Source: Selaginella moellendorffii
Taxonomy: Eukaryota; Streptophyta; Lycopodiopsida; Selaginellales; Selaginellaceae
Direction: 5' to 3'
DNA: 64,000 bases
Assembly (NCBI RefSeq): GCF_000143415.4
Contig: NW_003314388.1
Coordinates: 341,972 to 405,971, forward strand
In this document: piece after piece, positions 1 to 11,939 of the stretch
How positions within the stretch are numbered: position 1 is the stretch's first letter
Layout of the letters: the number at the start of each line of letters is the position of its first letter
Notes under the pieces: model-generated
What the model was told of the DNA's origin: nothing
Seen by the model: the letters and a program-made list of their open reading frames with translations, nothing else
The model's database searches: none
Made by a program: the position numbers and the translations under genes

Positions 1-199
1 TAATTATAGTACTATAGTATATAGACCATCTATTTAGGATTGAGTTTGGTTCATCCATTCTTGTATATAAGTAGGGGTCTAAACCTCAATTAATATATCT
101 ATTCCTATATCCCGAACACTCGCAATGCCTATTATATACATCCCATAATAACATATAATTAGGTCTTATTGACCATGGTATCATAAAAATATAATAGAA

Positions 200-2200
200 A
201 TCTAGGAAATTTTGGAATTCCTATAATCAAATGCTTAAGAATTTACTCTCAATAAGAAATTATATGTTTGTGTATTGTTCCTCATTATCATTCTTAGCTA
301 AAGCCATTATTTATAGTAAAGGTTTGAATTTGACAATACATACTTACTCATATTTCTTAGACTTGATTGTGTATATTATATATCAAAACCTCCTAACTAA
401 TCTTGTGATAAATAATAAGACTATTTAACTATTTTATTGTGAATCATTCTGCTATTACCCTTGATTTTTCAATATCAAAGACTCCACTTGAATATTTGTG
501 AGACCAAGACAATGGATTACTTGGCATCTTATCTATAGATTTCAAAGTTAATATTCTACAAATATATAAAGATTTTAGAGGGACTAATGTACAAAAAAGG
601 TTATACCTATGTGGTGGATGATGATATAGATACTAGAGAGTCCATGGCTAAAATGAATATAGATGGATAAATGAAATGATTTGATAAAGTGTTTAAAAGC
701 TAATTCTAACTTCTTTAGGAGATAAAATGGCCAATGTTCCTAATTTAAGTGCAAGTAGCACTACTTACTTAAATACTGTGGTCCTCTTGCTTGGTAATTA
801 AAGGTATAATTATATGTTGAGGAAGTCTAGGATATTTTACACCCTAACCTAATGGTAGTATTGGCAAGTATAATTGTGAAATGAGAGGGATTTGGTGAGG
901 ATAAAAAAAGGGATATTAAGGATGTTGTTCCTCCATGCTTTAAGGCATCTTAAGGATGCTAAAGTGTAATTATAGAATGACTACTCATGGATAGATAGTC
1001 TAGTCTTAAGAGATGGGACTATAGTATTGATGGTTTTAAATTACCAATGAAACAGTGAGAATGAACATTATTTTAACATAAAAGATTAATATGCCAATGA
1101 CACCTATAGGTGTTTAAATGGGACTAGATACGTAAAACATTTAGACTAAATATAAAGTTAGTATGACTCTAGGATCACCTCTAATGTCTAGCAAGTACTC
1201 CAAATTAAGTTAGGACATATTGAGGTGGTGAGTGAGACTCTTCCAAGTAGTCAAAGATGTAGTTAAGTAAAATAGAAAATTTAATTATTTAGAAAATTTA
1301 GTTGCTTACATGGATGCCCTACAAGATGAGGACATAATCATAAATACCCAATTCATACAATTTTAATTTTAGGGCTGAAAATATACTTTAGTCAAAAAGA
1401 CATATTATAGATTAAGTAGCCACTAATAAATAATTCATGCCATTTGCTTCAATACTATATATAACGCTTTCTTCCATTCAGCCAATTAGAAAAGGGGTAA
1501 TTATTTGATAAGAAAGGCTTTAATGATTATTTTATCCTCATTTATCCCCTACAGTTCCAAGAATTTATAATAACAGTATCTAAATCTTATCCTATAATCA
1601 TATGCATTACAGATGTTATGCACGCTTGGACGACACACAATTACATATTAACATTGCTGCATATATCGATAAAGGAGTCTATCCCAAATTGAAGAAATTG
1701 ATAATCACCATATTAGGCTGGCACTAAAAACCTGTAAAAACCATAATAAACAATATATACTACTTTTTAATATAGTTCATCAAATGTAATATAGTTTGTT
1801 ATTCATTATAATAGTCATGATACAATATCTATTCTCTATATAGTCTATGAGATAGTTCTCTAGAAACAGTTTATACTTAGTTTCAAAAAACTGATATAAA
1901 AAAACATCTTTCCAAACTTTATTAGGCATAAAGAGCCCTAAGTGTTTTATGTATCTAAATCGTTTTAATTGATTTTGAAAATTTGATAGATTATTCTTCA
2001 TGAGTGATTCTAGCTTACCATTGTTGGGGTTTTAAATCTATGTGAGAAAGAGTAATATTCCTTCTAAAATTTGGTAAGCACTAGTTTCATATTTTATATA
2101 AAAGCAACACTTAAACTAAAACTTGAGATTATATTTTTTCATATAGAGTTTGCTGCTCATATAATTTGTTGTTGTTGTTTTGTTGTTAAACTGTTAATAG
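200..2200. repeat. Dispersed AT-rich repeat block, copy A
   Basis: This block recurs in the same orientation at about 12,780-14,325. Matching landmarks include the stretch near 203-262 (copy B 12,793-12,855), the stretch near 850-1,300 (copy B 12,900-13,300), and a long match from about 1,310 to 2,190 ending in GTTGTTGTTTTGTTG-like sequence. The 640-1,300 part also resembles the LTR of the Lt2 family (compare 21,830-22,560), so the block probably contains an old Lt2-type LTR. No coding region is supported: the two short ORFs (231-428 plus, 1,780-2,001 minus) are AT-rich and have no recognisable motifs. Positions 1-200 show only AT-rich sequence. Confidence 0.7.
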
Positions 2201-2492
2201 ATGGCTTAGATTTGAGCAAGATTTTCTAGAATATTCCACTGTCAGAATATTCTAGGGGCATGAGGGGCACAGGGGTATATTCCCCTTTCTTCCCTATTTT
2301 CTAAGGCCGGGAGTTCACACAAGAAAGAGTTTTGAGTTGGATGCTGCTGCATGTGTTCCAAATGAATTCTCAATTGCCTTACCATGCAAATGTGTATGAG
2401 GCATGGCTTTGAGGCCAAGATTGTTGAATCTGCCACTCCCAAACATGGCATCTTCCATGAAGCTAGAACCATAAACCCTAAGATAAGAAAAA

Positions 2493-2564
2493 GAAAAGGG
2501 GTTAGAATTGAACTTAGAACCTCTTGCACCCTAAACAAGAATCATACCACTAGACTAAATGCCC
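2493..2564 (-). pseudogene. Degenerate tRNA-Pro(AGG)-like relic
   Basis: Read on the minus strand from 2,564, the sequence starts GGGCATTTAGTCTAGTGG, which has the A-box and 5' end of plant tRNA-Pro. It continues through an anticodon arm with loop TTAGGGT (anticodon AGG) and a B-box-like GTTCAATTC. The T-stem and acceptor 3' strand no longer pair with the 5' GGGCATT, so it is a relic or a tRNA-derived repeat head rather than a working tRNA. Assignment is by recall of the plant tRNA-Pro sequence. Confidence 0.5.
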
Positions 2565-2776
2565 ATGATTTACAAGTTAAGCTAAACACTCTCTAATTTA
2601 TAGACTAATGAACACCCATTAACCCCTTATTCGAGGATGAAGATCGAGGAGGAGTTCGAGATAGATGAGGCTCTTGAGCCCAAGGTTCCTCTAGACTCCA
2701 AGGTTTGTGCCATTTTTCTTAGTGATGATAAGGACTTTCCATGCTGCCATATCTCTTTCAGGTTCTCTTTGCAAAC

Positions 2777-2962
2777 TTAGCATTCGTCAATAAGTTGGTA
2801 TATGATGAGTTGTGCATCTCTAATGAAAGTGGCTTGCATAAACTTGAGATCTACTACCAACTTCATGGCATTGATAATTGCCAAGTACTTTACTTCATTA
2901 GCTGATGTTGCTGGAAAAGTGATAGAGAGGTTGGCTACTTTGTTCTTAGCAGAATCAATCAT
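2777..2962 (-). pseudogene. Ty3/gypsy RNase H fragment
   Basis: The 61-residue open stretch contains the type-I RNase H pattern of plant gypsy elements: TSANEVKYLAIINAMKL (helix with the conserved Glu, usually NEAEY.AL..GL) followed by RDAQLIIYQLIDEC (usually DSQLVV.Q). It has no intact flanking domains. It probably belongs to the same minus-strand gypsy element whose gag and protease relics lie at 4,910-7,180. The 2,600-3,978 surroundings are otherwise decayed, with no further domain I can name. Confidence 0.55.
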
Positions 2963-3423
2963 CTAAACACCAATGTCGGCAAGATGGTTTTTGGGGCAAA
3001 AAGTGTTATCGAAATAAGCTGTAATCATAAGAGTGTCTTCATCCTTAAATAAAGATGTTAAGGACACCATATATAGCAAGCTTGTCTCTGGCAAGTCAAG
3101 CAAGAATATTTCTTTTGAATCCAAGGCCTTTATCCCTTGCTTTCTCTGCTTCTAATGCTTTGAGTGTGCAATCTCCAATGTAAGGACTGAAGTTAAATAT
3201 TTTGCTAGTGAAGGAAGATCTTCCATTGAAGTCAAGTCCAAGTCTAGGGTGGAATTTTCAATGCACCAAACTAGGATTTGTACTAAGGGCTCCATTGTGG
3301 AAAACTCTAAATTCTAACAGCTATAACTCACACATAGCATGTCTTATTGGCTTAGGTCTTTTTGCCAACTGTTTGCCTAGATATTACTCTTCATCTCCAA
3401 AACCGGCATGATAAAATTCATTT

Positions 3424-3512
3424 AGCTAAGCATACTTGGCCTGGCTTTTTAGTTTTCTTTTGCTTTGTCTTCCACTAGCTTGACAAGAACCCATACACTC
3501 AGAATCGTTAGC
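3424..3512 (+). repeat. Lt1-family LTR fragment
   Basis: About 90 bp resemble the middle of the Lt1 LTR (compare 14,652-14,735): a run through CTTGACAAGAACCC and the preceding TTTTGCT..GTCTT segment. No LTR termini or target duplication were seen, so this is a fragment. Confidence 0.55.
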
Positions 3513-3977
3513 TATAGTGATTTCCATAGGAAGATGTTGGCTGTGTGACACCTTAAACAATTGCTAAAGAGAACTGAATGCATCTTGTGGAAGATGGACT
3601 TAGTCTGGAATGACTTTATCATCAAGCTCCATAAGAAAAAGTTGGTCCTAAGCAAAAAAGAAGTCAAGAAGCCCATCCTTAATCAGATAACACTCCAAAA
3701 AGCTAGATATGGAAGTTGGCACCATATAAGCCCCACCATCAAATAAAGAGGGTATGGCTAGAGGCTTAGCCTTACTTTCAAATAAAGAGAGTAAGGTTGA
3801 AAGATGTCCAAAGCTATTTAACTCACCTCCAACAATGTTGACTACATTGCATGAGAAAGCATCCATCACATAAATTTTAGGCATGTTGAGAAAGAGCTCT
3901 ACTATGATTGTTGAGAAAGGTGGCGCTATAGATTCCATTGTTAATTTCCATCTTGCCTTTTGCACTATTGATGGTGC

Positions 3978-4909
3978 AATGGTGTCACGAATATGACTTT
4001 GGGTATCGAAAGATACTTGTCGGCTAGTCCTTACGAACACTCTTTCCTTACTGCCATGACGGTAAGAGGTTGGTACAGTTGGATCCCTTTGGTAGCCCCT
4101 TTTGTGCTAGTGGAGTTAATTGGGCATTTCGAATGTACTTAGACCAGATGAGTATAAGGATGGAATTCCTATGTACTATTAGCTAAGCATACTTAGCCCA
4201 GTAAGGAGTTCCCTTCTCGTTGTGTCTTGCACTAGCTAGTGACAAGAACCCTCGTGTATTGAGATTAGTCCCTTAATATCGCTAAATGATAGCTTATTGT
4301 GTTTGCCAAACACCCTCGCTATCATACCCTTTGTGTTAGTCTCATTTTGGTCCCAAATGCTATTTATGGAAAGTGTCAGAATTGCTCATTTGGCATATCT
4401 ACGGAACGTAGTGATTGGCCTAAACACAATGGTGTTTGTCTCATGTCCAAATTCGCAATCTAGGGACATACTATATTTAGTAAGTTTCGAGCTTGTCCTA
4501 AAGACTAACTCCTAGTAATAAAGGAGGCTTGGGGTGAAAGCCCAAAGCGTGTGTTCCTCAAGAGGGGGAGGGGGGCTATGGGGGGTTCCAAATGTATAGT
4601 AAGGATAGTGGTTGGAATGCATGTCCGACCACCTAAGGCATTAGTTTGGCTTCCACTGGGCTGTGTCGCTCCTTGTTTTGTGTCTGACTTGGGTCTAAGC
4701 CGAAGCTCCATATTGCTCTAGTTGGTGGGGTACCCTCCTCCTCGCATTAGGCTACAGGTATGCCAAAATTGTGTCAGACACCATCTAACACCATTTTGCA
4801 TGCAGGTGCTTGATACGGGGAGTTGGTGCTCGTAGGATTGTACCGGACCCTCATTTCGTAGCACAACGGGCTTGGAATTCAGCTCCAAATTCAGGTGTGC
4901 TACAAATGG
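3978..4909 (+). mobile_element. Solo LTR of Lt1 family with 5-bp TSD
   Basis: The LTR runs 3,983-4,904 (922 bp). It starts TGTCACGAATATGACT and ends GTGCTACA, like the Lt1 LTRs at 14,455 and 20,604. It is flanked by a perfect 5-bp duplication AATGG (3,978-3,982 and 4,905-4,909). It is clearly diverged and shorter than the 1,143-bp LTRs of the complete element, so it is an older insertion reduced to a solo LTR. It sits inside the decayed minus-strand gypsy element. Confidence 0.85.
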
Positions 4910-7180
4910 GCTAGAACTTGCCATAAACAGCTAAGGATAATAGAGTGCTTCAAGGAGGATGTTCCAAGACACTCGTAGTCGACCATAAGGAAATCTACTT
5001 AAAAAATAACACCTTGTATCGAGATGTTAATGCCACATTAGCATTGGAGGAATAGTGTGATTGGCAAAGGTCTTGAACACAATGGAGGAGCACTCAATGA
5101 TCTCTAGCTATGCTGAAAAGGTATCTTCAAGAGAGATAATATTACTTATAGAACTAGAGTCAACCAAAACATCCATTGCAAGAGGAAGTGCCAATTTGCA
5201 CTAGGACGAAGAATGGACCAAGATCTCCACCATATTTTGTCATGTTGATGATGTGCACCTCTTGAGGAGTCCTACTGAAAGTGCTCTGTGGTGTTCCTGA
5301 CCTTGGAAACTCCTCTAAATGCTAGTAGAATTCAAGGACAAAGCACAATATTTCTCGGAGCAAAAAGAGTGTCAACTAGTTATTGAAGAACTAGCTCCAA
5401 AACATGAATAGCTGTTGATGAGATCCCAGGAGGAGAGGAGAGTAGTGACTTGAAGGGGAGCTTAAAAGCCACTCACTATATCACTAGATTTAGTGCAAAT
5501 AGAGATTGTGGTTTGGTGTTTCTATTTGTAAAGTTCCTCAGTTACCAAAATTGTGTTGATTGATGAAGTTGGTGCTTTGCCTTTGTTTGATGAAAAGGCT
5601 GCCTTGATCACTCATTGCTCCAACTACTCTTAGTATGTCTCTAGACCATGAGATGGTGTGGAGTTGTTAGTGAAGGGATATTGTTGGACACGTTGAAAAG
5701 GTGGAGGTTGAAGCACTAGGTGAAGTTTGAAGTGGCACTATATGCTATGTGTGTTTGTCTCGTAGTGAGTGCACTAATAGGACTTGAATGAATTAGCATT
5801 CCCAAGCTGTAGTAGCCTCTTTTCTAGACTTCATAAACTCTTAGAGCAGCTTGTCATGGTGTGACTATTGCTAAAGAATGATCACCTTCAACTATTGCAT
5901 CATGTTGGCAAAGTGTAAACAACCAAAGAGAACAACTTGAGAAATGGTCCATAGGGTTCAAATATAAAGGGAAAGGGCCCATGAACAAAAGTGCACTTTC
6001 TTTTCCAATCGGTTAAGGGTCTTGGGATAGTTGGAGTTAAGTGTCCTTGGGTTTGAATAATACTGGGTTGGGTGACCTCTCAGGAAGTCCAAACTCAGGA
6101 GCTTACATTTCTCAATAGTTAGAGGTGTGTGTTCAACGGCAATAGGCTTTAGTGGTGATGGGTGAATAGTTGCACAAGGCGTTAAAATCAACTTTAACAA
6201 TCCCCAAGTTGACAAATAATTCTCTTTCCAGCTTTATGGCAAATGAAAATGCCTCATAGCAAAACCTGAATGTTTTTTTGAGAAGTTTCCATTGCAAGTT
6301 CTCATGCAAACCTACTATAAATGCTATGATCCCATGCTGCTTGTCTTGGACCACTCTATGATCCCAACATTGCTTCTAGTACACTTGAAACTAGTGATAT
6401 AGTCAAGGACAAACTCATGAGCACCCTACTGGAATAAAACAAAATCGACAAATAGCCGATTTGTGGGTTTTTCTTTGATGAAATGTTCCTTGAACAAAGC
6501 AAGTAGTGTCTGGAAGTCCATTTAGTCCTCTAGGAGAAGAGAATCTACCCAAGTTGCTAATTTTCCTTCATAAGATTGCAAGAAGTTATAGCATATACAA
6601 TCATTATCAACAATCATGTTTGTGGTGTAGTAGTACTCAAAGCAATTGATATGCAATGTTGGAGAAACTATTCCAACACTTAAGAAGGTTGGTAAATCAC
6701 TCCTCTTTTGCAAAACATGGAGTTGATGTTGAGCTAAATATGGCTGTGCCATAGCTCATAGATCAGAGTTGCTAGAATCTATTGAGGATGAAGAAAACTC
6801 AACTTGAGAAGGTGCTATGTTGTACCTAAGTTGCCTCTGGATGCTAAAAACTTTACTCCGTACCTTAGGGCCTTGAGGTATAGTAAAAGGGCACTAGTTT
6901 GCCATATTCCTAATCTATACTGGCATTAAATACTTTGAATACTGCAAATGTTTAGTCAAAGCAACTTAATTGACAGGAGTAATAAGGCTGTAAACTTCTC
7001 TAAAGCATAGAAAGAAGAGTCCTCGGCCATAATAAATGGCCTAGAATCCTTTGCCTTGTTCACAAGTTGCTCAAAATTGCCCAAAATGCCCGTGATAAAA
7101 AGAAATACATTTAAAAATGGAAGGAGATATAGGCTGATTGGTAAAAATTGCTTTAGTGTAGCTCTTTTAACATTCCAAGA
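4910..7180 (-). pseudogene. Decayed Ty3/gypsy gag-protease region
   Basis: On the minus strand, 6,133-6,354 reads as the C-terminal part of a retrotransposon gag (pattern FIVGLHENLQWKLL followed by an EAFSFAIKLERE-type helix). The 6,522-6,752 stretch contains a gag-like SYEGKLATWVDSLL. Near 5,110-5,190 the minus strand reads LVDSSSISNIIS, the shape of a retropepsin active site (DSGAS-like). Frames are interrupted many times, so there is no functional product. Order on the minus strand (gag high coordinates, protease lower, RNase H near 2,900) matches gypsy layout. Confidence 0.55.
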
Positions 7181-8199
7181 CACACCTTAAAGCATATATA
7201 GGAAAGATTACTTATTTCCTAGAAAACCCTCACCAAAGTTTAGCCTAAAATTGAAAAATGAATACCTTGATCTTGATCCTTCATTATTTTGATTGTAAGT
7301 AGGATTGTTGAAAAGAGTTCAACCCCATCTACCATATTATTCCAAGAATTTGTGATGAAAACACCTCAATATCCTGTGAGATTTAAGAAAAGATAAAGAA
7401 AATCATTTTGCATGCCACAAATTCTCTCAAATCTAGCACCAAGAATCAACCTTGCTGAAAAAAGGAGCTTTAGACCTATCCAATATGCCTAAGATCAAGC
7501 AAATCTGCTGTTAGAAAAACAAAAAATTTCTCCTCAAAGTTTACGGCCAAAAGGAAAAGATAGAAATGACACCTTTGAAAGCTATACTCATCATTTCAGG
7601 TTCACTATTTGTTAGGGGAATGAGAAGGTGCTCTTCTAACACTTGCTCAAACATGAGAAATACTTCAATGCTTTCCATAAATACCCCTCTGGGGCAAAGG
7701 TTTCATGCAAAGAAGATGAGGAATAATCTAGGAATATAGCCATGCTTGACAATTTAATAACATAGTTCCTTCAAATTTTTAAGTGTTCTCACTTGACAAA
7801 ATCAATTTATAATCATGCATGCCCCATGTTTTGCCCCATGGGCCCCTCTTGAAGTTAACATCTTCAACTAAAGTTTTTACTCCTCTAATCCCACTTAATA
7901 AGTCACATAATTAATGTAACATAGTTTTTTGTATAAGTTTGAAAGTCCTCAAACATTAACTTTCATTCAAAGCCATTTTTTTTAACATAAGGGAACTAGT
8001 TAACATATGCTCTAGATTAAAATGAAAGATCAAAGATTGCATCATAGGGCTTTCTCTTTTTGGCACGCCATACACATGTAGAAGAAGCACAATTATTACA
8101 CAATTTGCAATTTCATAATGCCAAAGAAGGATCTCTTTTGTGTTCAACAACAGTGGATGATGGTTAGTGTTTTCTTTTCTTCTTCTCTTCCAGACTGAC
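7181..8199. other. Non-genic AT-rich stretch with an Lt2-interior fragment
   Basis: No gene is supported here. About 7,785-8,020 resembles 32,185-32,430, which is interior sequence of the Lt2 element (shared landmarks ATCATGCATG, CATGGGCC.CCC.TTGAAGTTA, GAAAGTCCT.AA.CATT). It is therefore probably a fragment of that family. A sharp change to GC-richer sequence near 8,180-8,200 marks the start of the gene island. Confidence 0.5.
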
Positions 8200-8918
8200 T
8201 TTGTGGCTTTCGAAAATGATAGCTTTGAAATTGCTCGTGGACAATCGCATTACTGGGCTTCCAGTTACAGACAAGGACAGAAAGCTGGTCAGTCTCGCCA
8301 TCTCTTTCTTGAAGCTCATAGATCTGAAAGCCAAATCTCTCGCAGGTTGGAGTTGTATCAGACTACAATTTACTAGCTCTTGATTCTATCTTGGGTAAGC
8401 CAGAGCTCCAAGGTTTTTCTTATGAATTTCTCAATCTCAGGGAAGAGGCCATCAAGCAACAGTTTGTTCCCCGAGGCAGGAAGTACATGGAAGGTGAGCA
8501 AAACTTTCTAGAGTTAGCTTTTTTCTTTCTTTCAGGCCTTCAAAGAGATCCAACACCTTCTCACCAAAATCCAAGGCAAGACTGTGGGAGATTTGATGAC
8601 TCCCTTGCCGCTGGTGGTTCGAGTGGACATGAACATTTAAGACGCAGCCAGGTAGCTTCAAACGTTTCTGCCATACTCGATAGAAATTTCGCTAAAACTT
8701 CTTGGTTTTCCTTTGGATCCAAGGATATTGCTTGACACCAAGTACCAGAGGCTTCCTGTTGTGGACGAGTCTGGAAACCTGGTAACGAAGAATTAGATTT
8801 GCTTGATTGTGAGAATTCTTTCGTAAACTTCCAGGTCGGTTTGATCACGAGAGGCAACGTTGTTCGAGCAGCATTACAAGTCAAGTGTGCTGCCGAGGAA
8901 AATACTTCCAGCTCGTGA
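8200..8918 (+). pseudogene. Truncated CBSX-like CBS-domain gene
   Basis: Joining short introns (8,288-8,345; 8,395-8,440; 8,494-8,535; 8,652-8,723; 8,782-8,834) gives a protein very like plant CBSX1/CBSX2, the CBS-pair proteins that bind adenosyl ligands and regulate thioredoxins. Recognisable pieces are LVDNRITGLPV, LVGVVSDYNLLALDS, VGDLMTPLPLVV, KYQRLPVVDESG and GLITRGNVVRAALQVK. The end is TGA at 8,916-8,918. Two defects make it a pseudogene: the transit peptide and first part of CBS1 are missing (homology begins abruptly near 8,200), and an in-frame TAA at 8,638-8,640 sits where family members have Glu in the NLEDAAR-type motif. All splice sites are GT-AG and 42-72 nt, unlike seed-plant introns. 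The neighbouring GRDP relic is convergent, with about 160 bp between stops. Confidence 0.8.
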
Positions 8919-9074
8919 CGAAGAAAAAAATTTATTCTCGGAATCATCCAAGAAGATTCACATTCATTTGTTCTCTCTACGGCCAATTCTTTGTATTTCT
9001 ATTTGGTAACATCTTAAACGAAGTTCCTAGAATTTGGATTTAAAAGTTGTTTTTATCTCTTTGTACAATGTGAT

Positions 9075-11930
9075 TCAACTCCCACCACCACAGCCACCGC
9101 ACCCGCAGCCACCACCGCCTCCACCACCTCCTCCACAACCTCCTCCTCCACCTCCTGCTCCACCACATCGCCACAATACGAACCTCCTCCCCTCCTGCTC
9201 CACCACATCGCCACAATACGAACCACCTCCATCATACCAGCACTGGCCTGAACCACCAAAACCATGACCACCGTCGCCTCCGCCCTCTCCCCTGCCCTCT
9301 CCGCCACCACCTTCAATCACCTTGCTGCAACGGCGATCAATCGTCACAGCACCTGGTCAGGCAGCAATGTTCTTAGTATTTGGGTGCAAAATATTCGTTT
9401 CTCACTCCAATGATCTTGTTCTTCTTCTGAGACGATCACTCGTTTACTCCTCATCGTCCACGAAGGAATGGCTTTGCCGAGCATATCGGACACGGACATG
9501 CTTATGGTTGCCGACAAAAGAAGCACAAGCAGCACATCCTCGTTGGGATCAATCTGGAAGTAAGCTTTCATTTACGGTTTCTTAGAATGAGATAGATCGA
9601 GCTTTACCTGCATGCCTCCAGACCGCCAGTTGAAAAGAGCTGTCGCCTTGCCTTGAGGAGCGTCTCTTGTGAATCTCACCATTGTCACAAACCACGCTTC
9701 CTGTCGGTCAGATGCACCAGGAACAGCAAAGTCCAGGTGACGACCCGAGAAGAGCATGATCTACAATCAAGTTTTCCAGAGAATCAGCCATCTGTACCAC
9801 TGTATAATCTCACTAACTCACCGGACAGTTGTGGGATTTCATTTCAACGTGGAGCTGTGGTCTCATGTTCCAGTGCTTATCCTTCACATTTCTGTCCACA
9901 GTTAAAATAGCCTTCCCGTTCTGCAGAGACCATCTCCTAGATTCCAAAGATGGTTTCTCCAGTTGCCACGCAGATCCCAGAATTTCACCTGAGAAAGAAA
10001 AAACATTTTGTCGATCCAAAAGATTTGTTGCTTTTGCCATACCGTTTACAGAGCCAGTGTTATAAGAACCTTTGTATGTCCACCCTCCTTTGTGAGCGTG
10101 CACAACTTTATCAGTGTCTGGAATGCTTCTTAGCCAAAACCCTCCACGCTTGTATCTACAAGAAAAGTTACTGCATCAGCCTGAAAAAAAGTGGAAGGCT
10201 TGATCACAGCGTACAAACCTGCAAACGCACAACGAAGGATTCGACTCTGGCATGGTCGAAAACGTTCCTTGTTATCCACATGCTTTCGCGGTTACTGTCG
10301 TGAGTGGCACTGTCGTCTCCCGTGTCTCTCACTCTCACGCTTCTAAAGAGATAAGGCGCAGTGACTGGAGAAGTAACGGAGATGTAAACCAGCACCGACA
10401 CTTGTCGGTCCTCCTGGAATGGAAACCAGCCGCCGAGTGATTGTGTTTCCGAACGGATGACATTTATCCATGGAATCACGAGCCGGCCCACAGTTCTGGA
10501 TATCAAAACCCGCCTCCGTCGAACTGCTAGCACCAGTCCTTCGGTGGAGAGTTCAGCCGTCATGACTGACACTACGTTCTGCTGAGAGGCAGCCTTCACT
10601 CGTTGGCTTTCGAGCTTCAGAAACTTTTGATGGTTTAACGAGCTGACCACATAGGAGATGGTCTTGTCGTCTGGCAAACCTCTAGTACCTCGCACGGAGA
10701 GATGAACCTACAGAAATCGATCGGATCCGGCGAGATTGACAACAAATCTGCAAACTCAAATACCTGAATGGTCTTTCGCTCAGCCAAGTGATCGTCGTTT
10801 TTACTAGCAAGCCTAGCGAGCTTGGTTGGATCATAAGCAGGTGTTCCTGGAATGGATACTGGTGGCTCCCCTCTATACATGCAGCCTGCTTTCTCGTATG
10901 GAAGGCCATACGTGTCTTCCCACATAGATCGAGTTTTTGTGAATCCATTGTCCAGTTTCCCTCCAGAACCTCGGTTGCTATCTGTGTCGTCATGCTCGAA
11001 GATGCTTCCCAGTACCTGTGTGAGATCGTTGTGGTAGCTCACAGTGTGAAGCTGATGAGTATGCCATATCAAATCAATGTCGTAAGTGGGAACGAAAAAC
11101 GTTGATGTGCCAGACGTGCGTATGAGATGGAGAAATGCCTTGTAACGTGCAGCTGCAGCTAGCAAGAAGCTCTCATCCAGGTAATGCGGATCAGAAACCT
11201 GCATACTTAAAGTTGAGTTTGCTTTCAAGAAAAGATCACCACTTGCCTGATAGTAGAAACTTTTCTGCCTGAGAGCCGCTTCTGCCAAGTCATAAGAGAT
11301 ATTGGTTGCTCTTTCGGTATATCTTCTTGTCACGTCTCCACCGTAAATGTCTAGAGTGTATGGTTCGTCCCGGAAATTCGAAGCCCAGGTATTGGCGCTT
11401 TGCTGGAGATCGCTTTCGTGTCTCGCCAAAGATGGTCCGGCCACAATCTTACCGAACAATCTCTTACAGTCCTCAGCATATTGAACCTAGTCAGAGAGGT
11501 TACTTCAGCAAACAGAAAATGAATGGTTACACTTACAGGATTCAAGCGATGGCAATGGAAGAATTTGCTAGCAGCGGAAGGCAGCAGTACTGGTATCTAG
11601 AATCCAAGAAGAAATCAGAAAACTAGATGAAGCAAGTAATTAATATCTCACCTCTCGATTGCCCTTCCTAAAACAGGCCCCTCAAACAGTCTGAAGTTGC
11701 CATGTACCAGGAAAAGAAACTCCAACTGTGATTTTGCAGCTCATACCACATCGAGAGACACCGCAACTTCTGCAGCTTTGGACCATTCATTCAGTTGATT
11801 CTCGGCTTTGTGCCATTCATTCAGTTGATTCTCGGAAAGGGAAGCCCTTGTTGTTGTCCGTGAGTCGAGCACAAGGTTTGGTCTCCTTAAATTCTCGGGA
11901 AGAAACTGACTCTTCCAAGGACGTAGAGTG
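9075..11930 (-). pseudogene. GRDP-like (DUF1399, glycine-rich domain) gene with broken 5' end
   Basis: The minus strand encodes nearly a whole plant glycine-rich domain protein. Introns on GT-AG sites are 9,353-9,405; 9,554-9,607; 9,761-9,821; 9,989-10,042; 10,156-10,218; 10,708-10,763; 11,487-11,536; 11,597-11,651. From the N-terminus one sees SKAAEVAVSLDVV, FEGPVLGRAIER and CHRLNP, then a long DUF1399 exon (10,764-11,486) with YDIDLIWHTHQLH and WEDTYGLPYEKAGC. A central region includes LFSGRHLDFAVPG and FNWRSGGMQ, and a Gly/Cys-rich tail ends in TGA at 9,075-9,077. The 3' two-thirds is clean, but the 5' part has a TGA in frame at 11,741-11,743. The 60-nt exon 11,537-11,596 has incompatible phases, consistent with loss of roughly 25 codons before CHRLNP. 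No start codon is evident upstream. I infer a recent pseudogene. GRDPs are stress- and development-related proteins in Arabidopsis. Confidence 0.8.
11779..11838. repeat. 30-bp tandem duplication in the GRDP 5' region
   Basis: Two 30-bp units containing CATTCAGTTGATTCTCGG lie in tandem within the presumed first coding exon of the GRDP relic. They keep frame and encode a repeated ENQLNEW peptide on the minus strand. Boundaries are approximate to a few bases. Confidence 0.7.
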
Positions 11931-11939
11931 TGTTGTATT

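Noticed and set aside
8391-8735. 114-codon ORF in the CBSX region
   Set aside because: It reads through two introns in a shifted frame. The spliced frame gives the CBS motifs instead.
9034-9267. Proline-rich plus-strand ORF
   Set aside because: It is the antisense of the Gly/Cys-rich tail of the GRDP gene, which has splice-consistent exons upstream.
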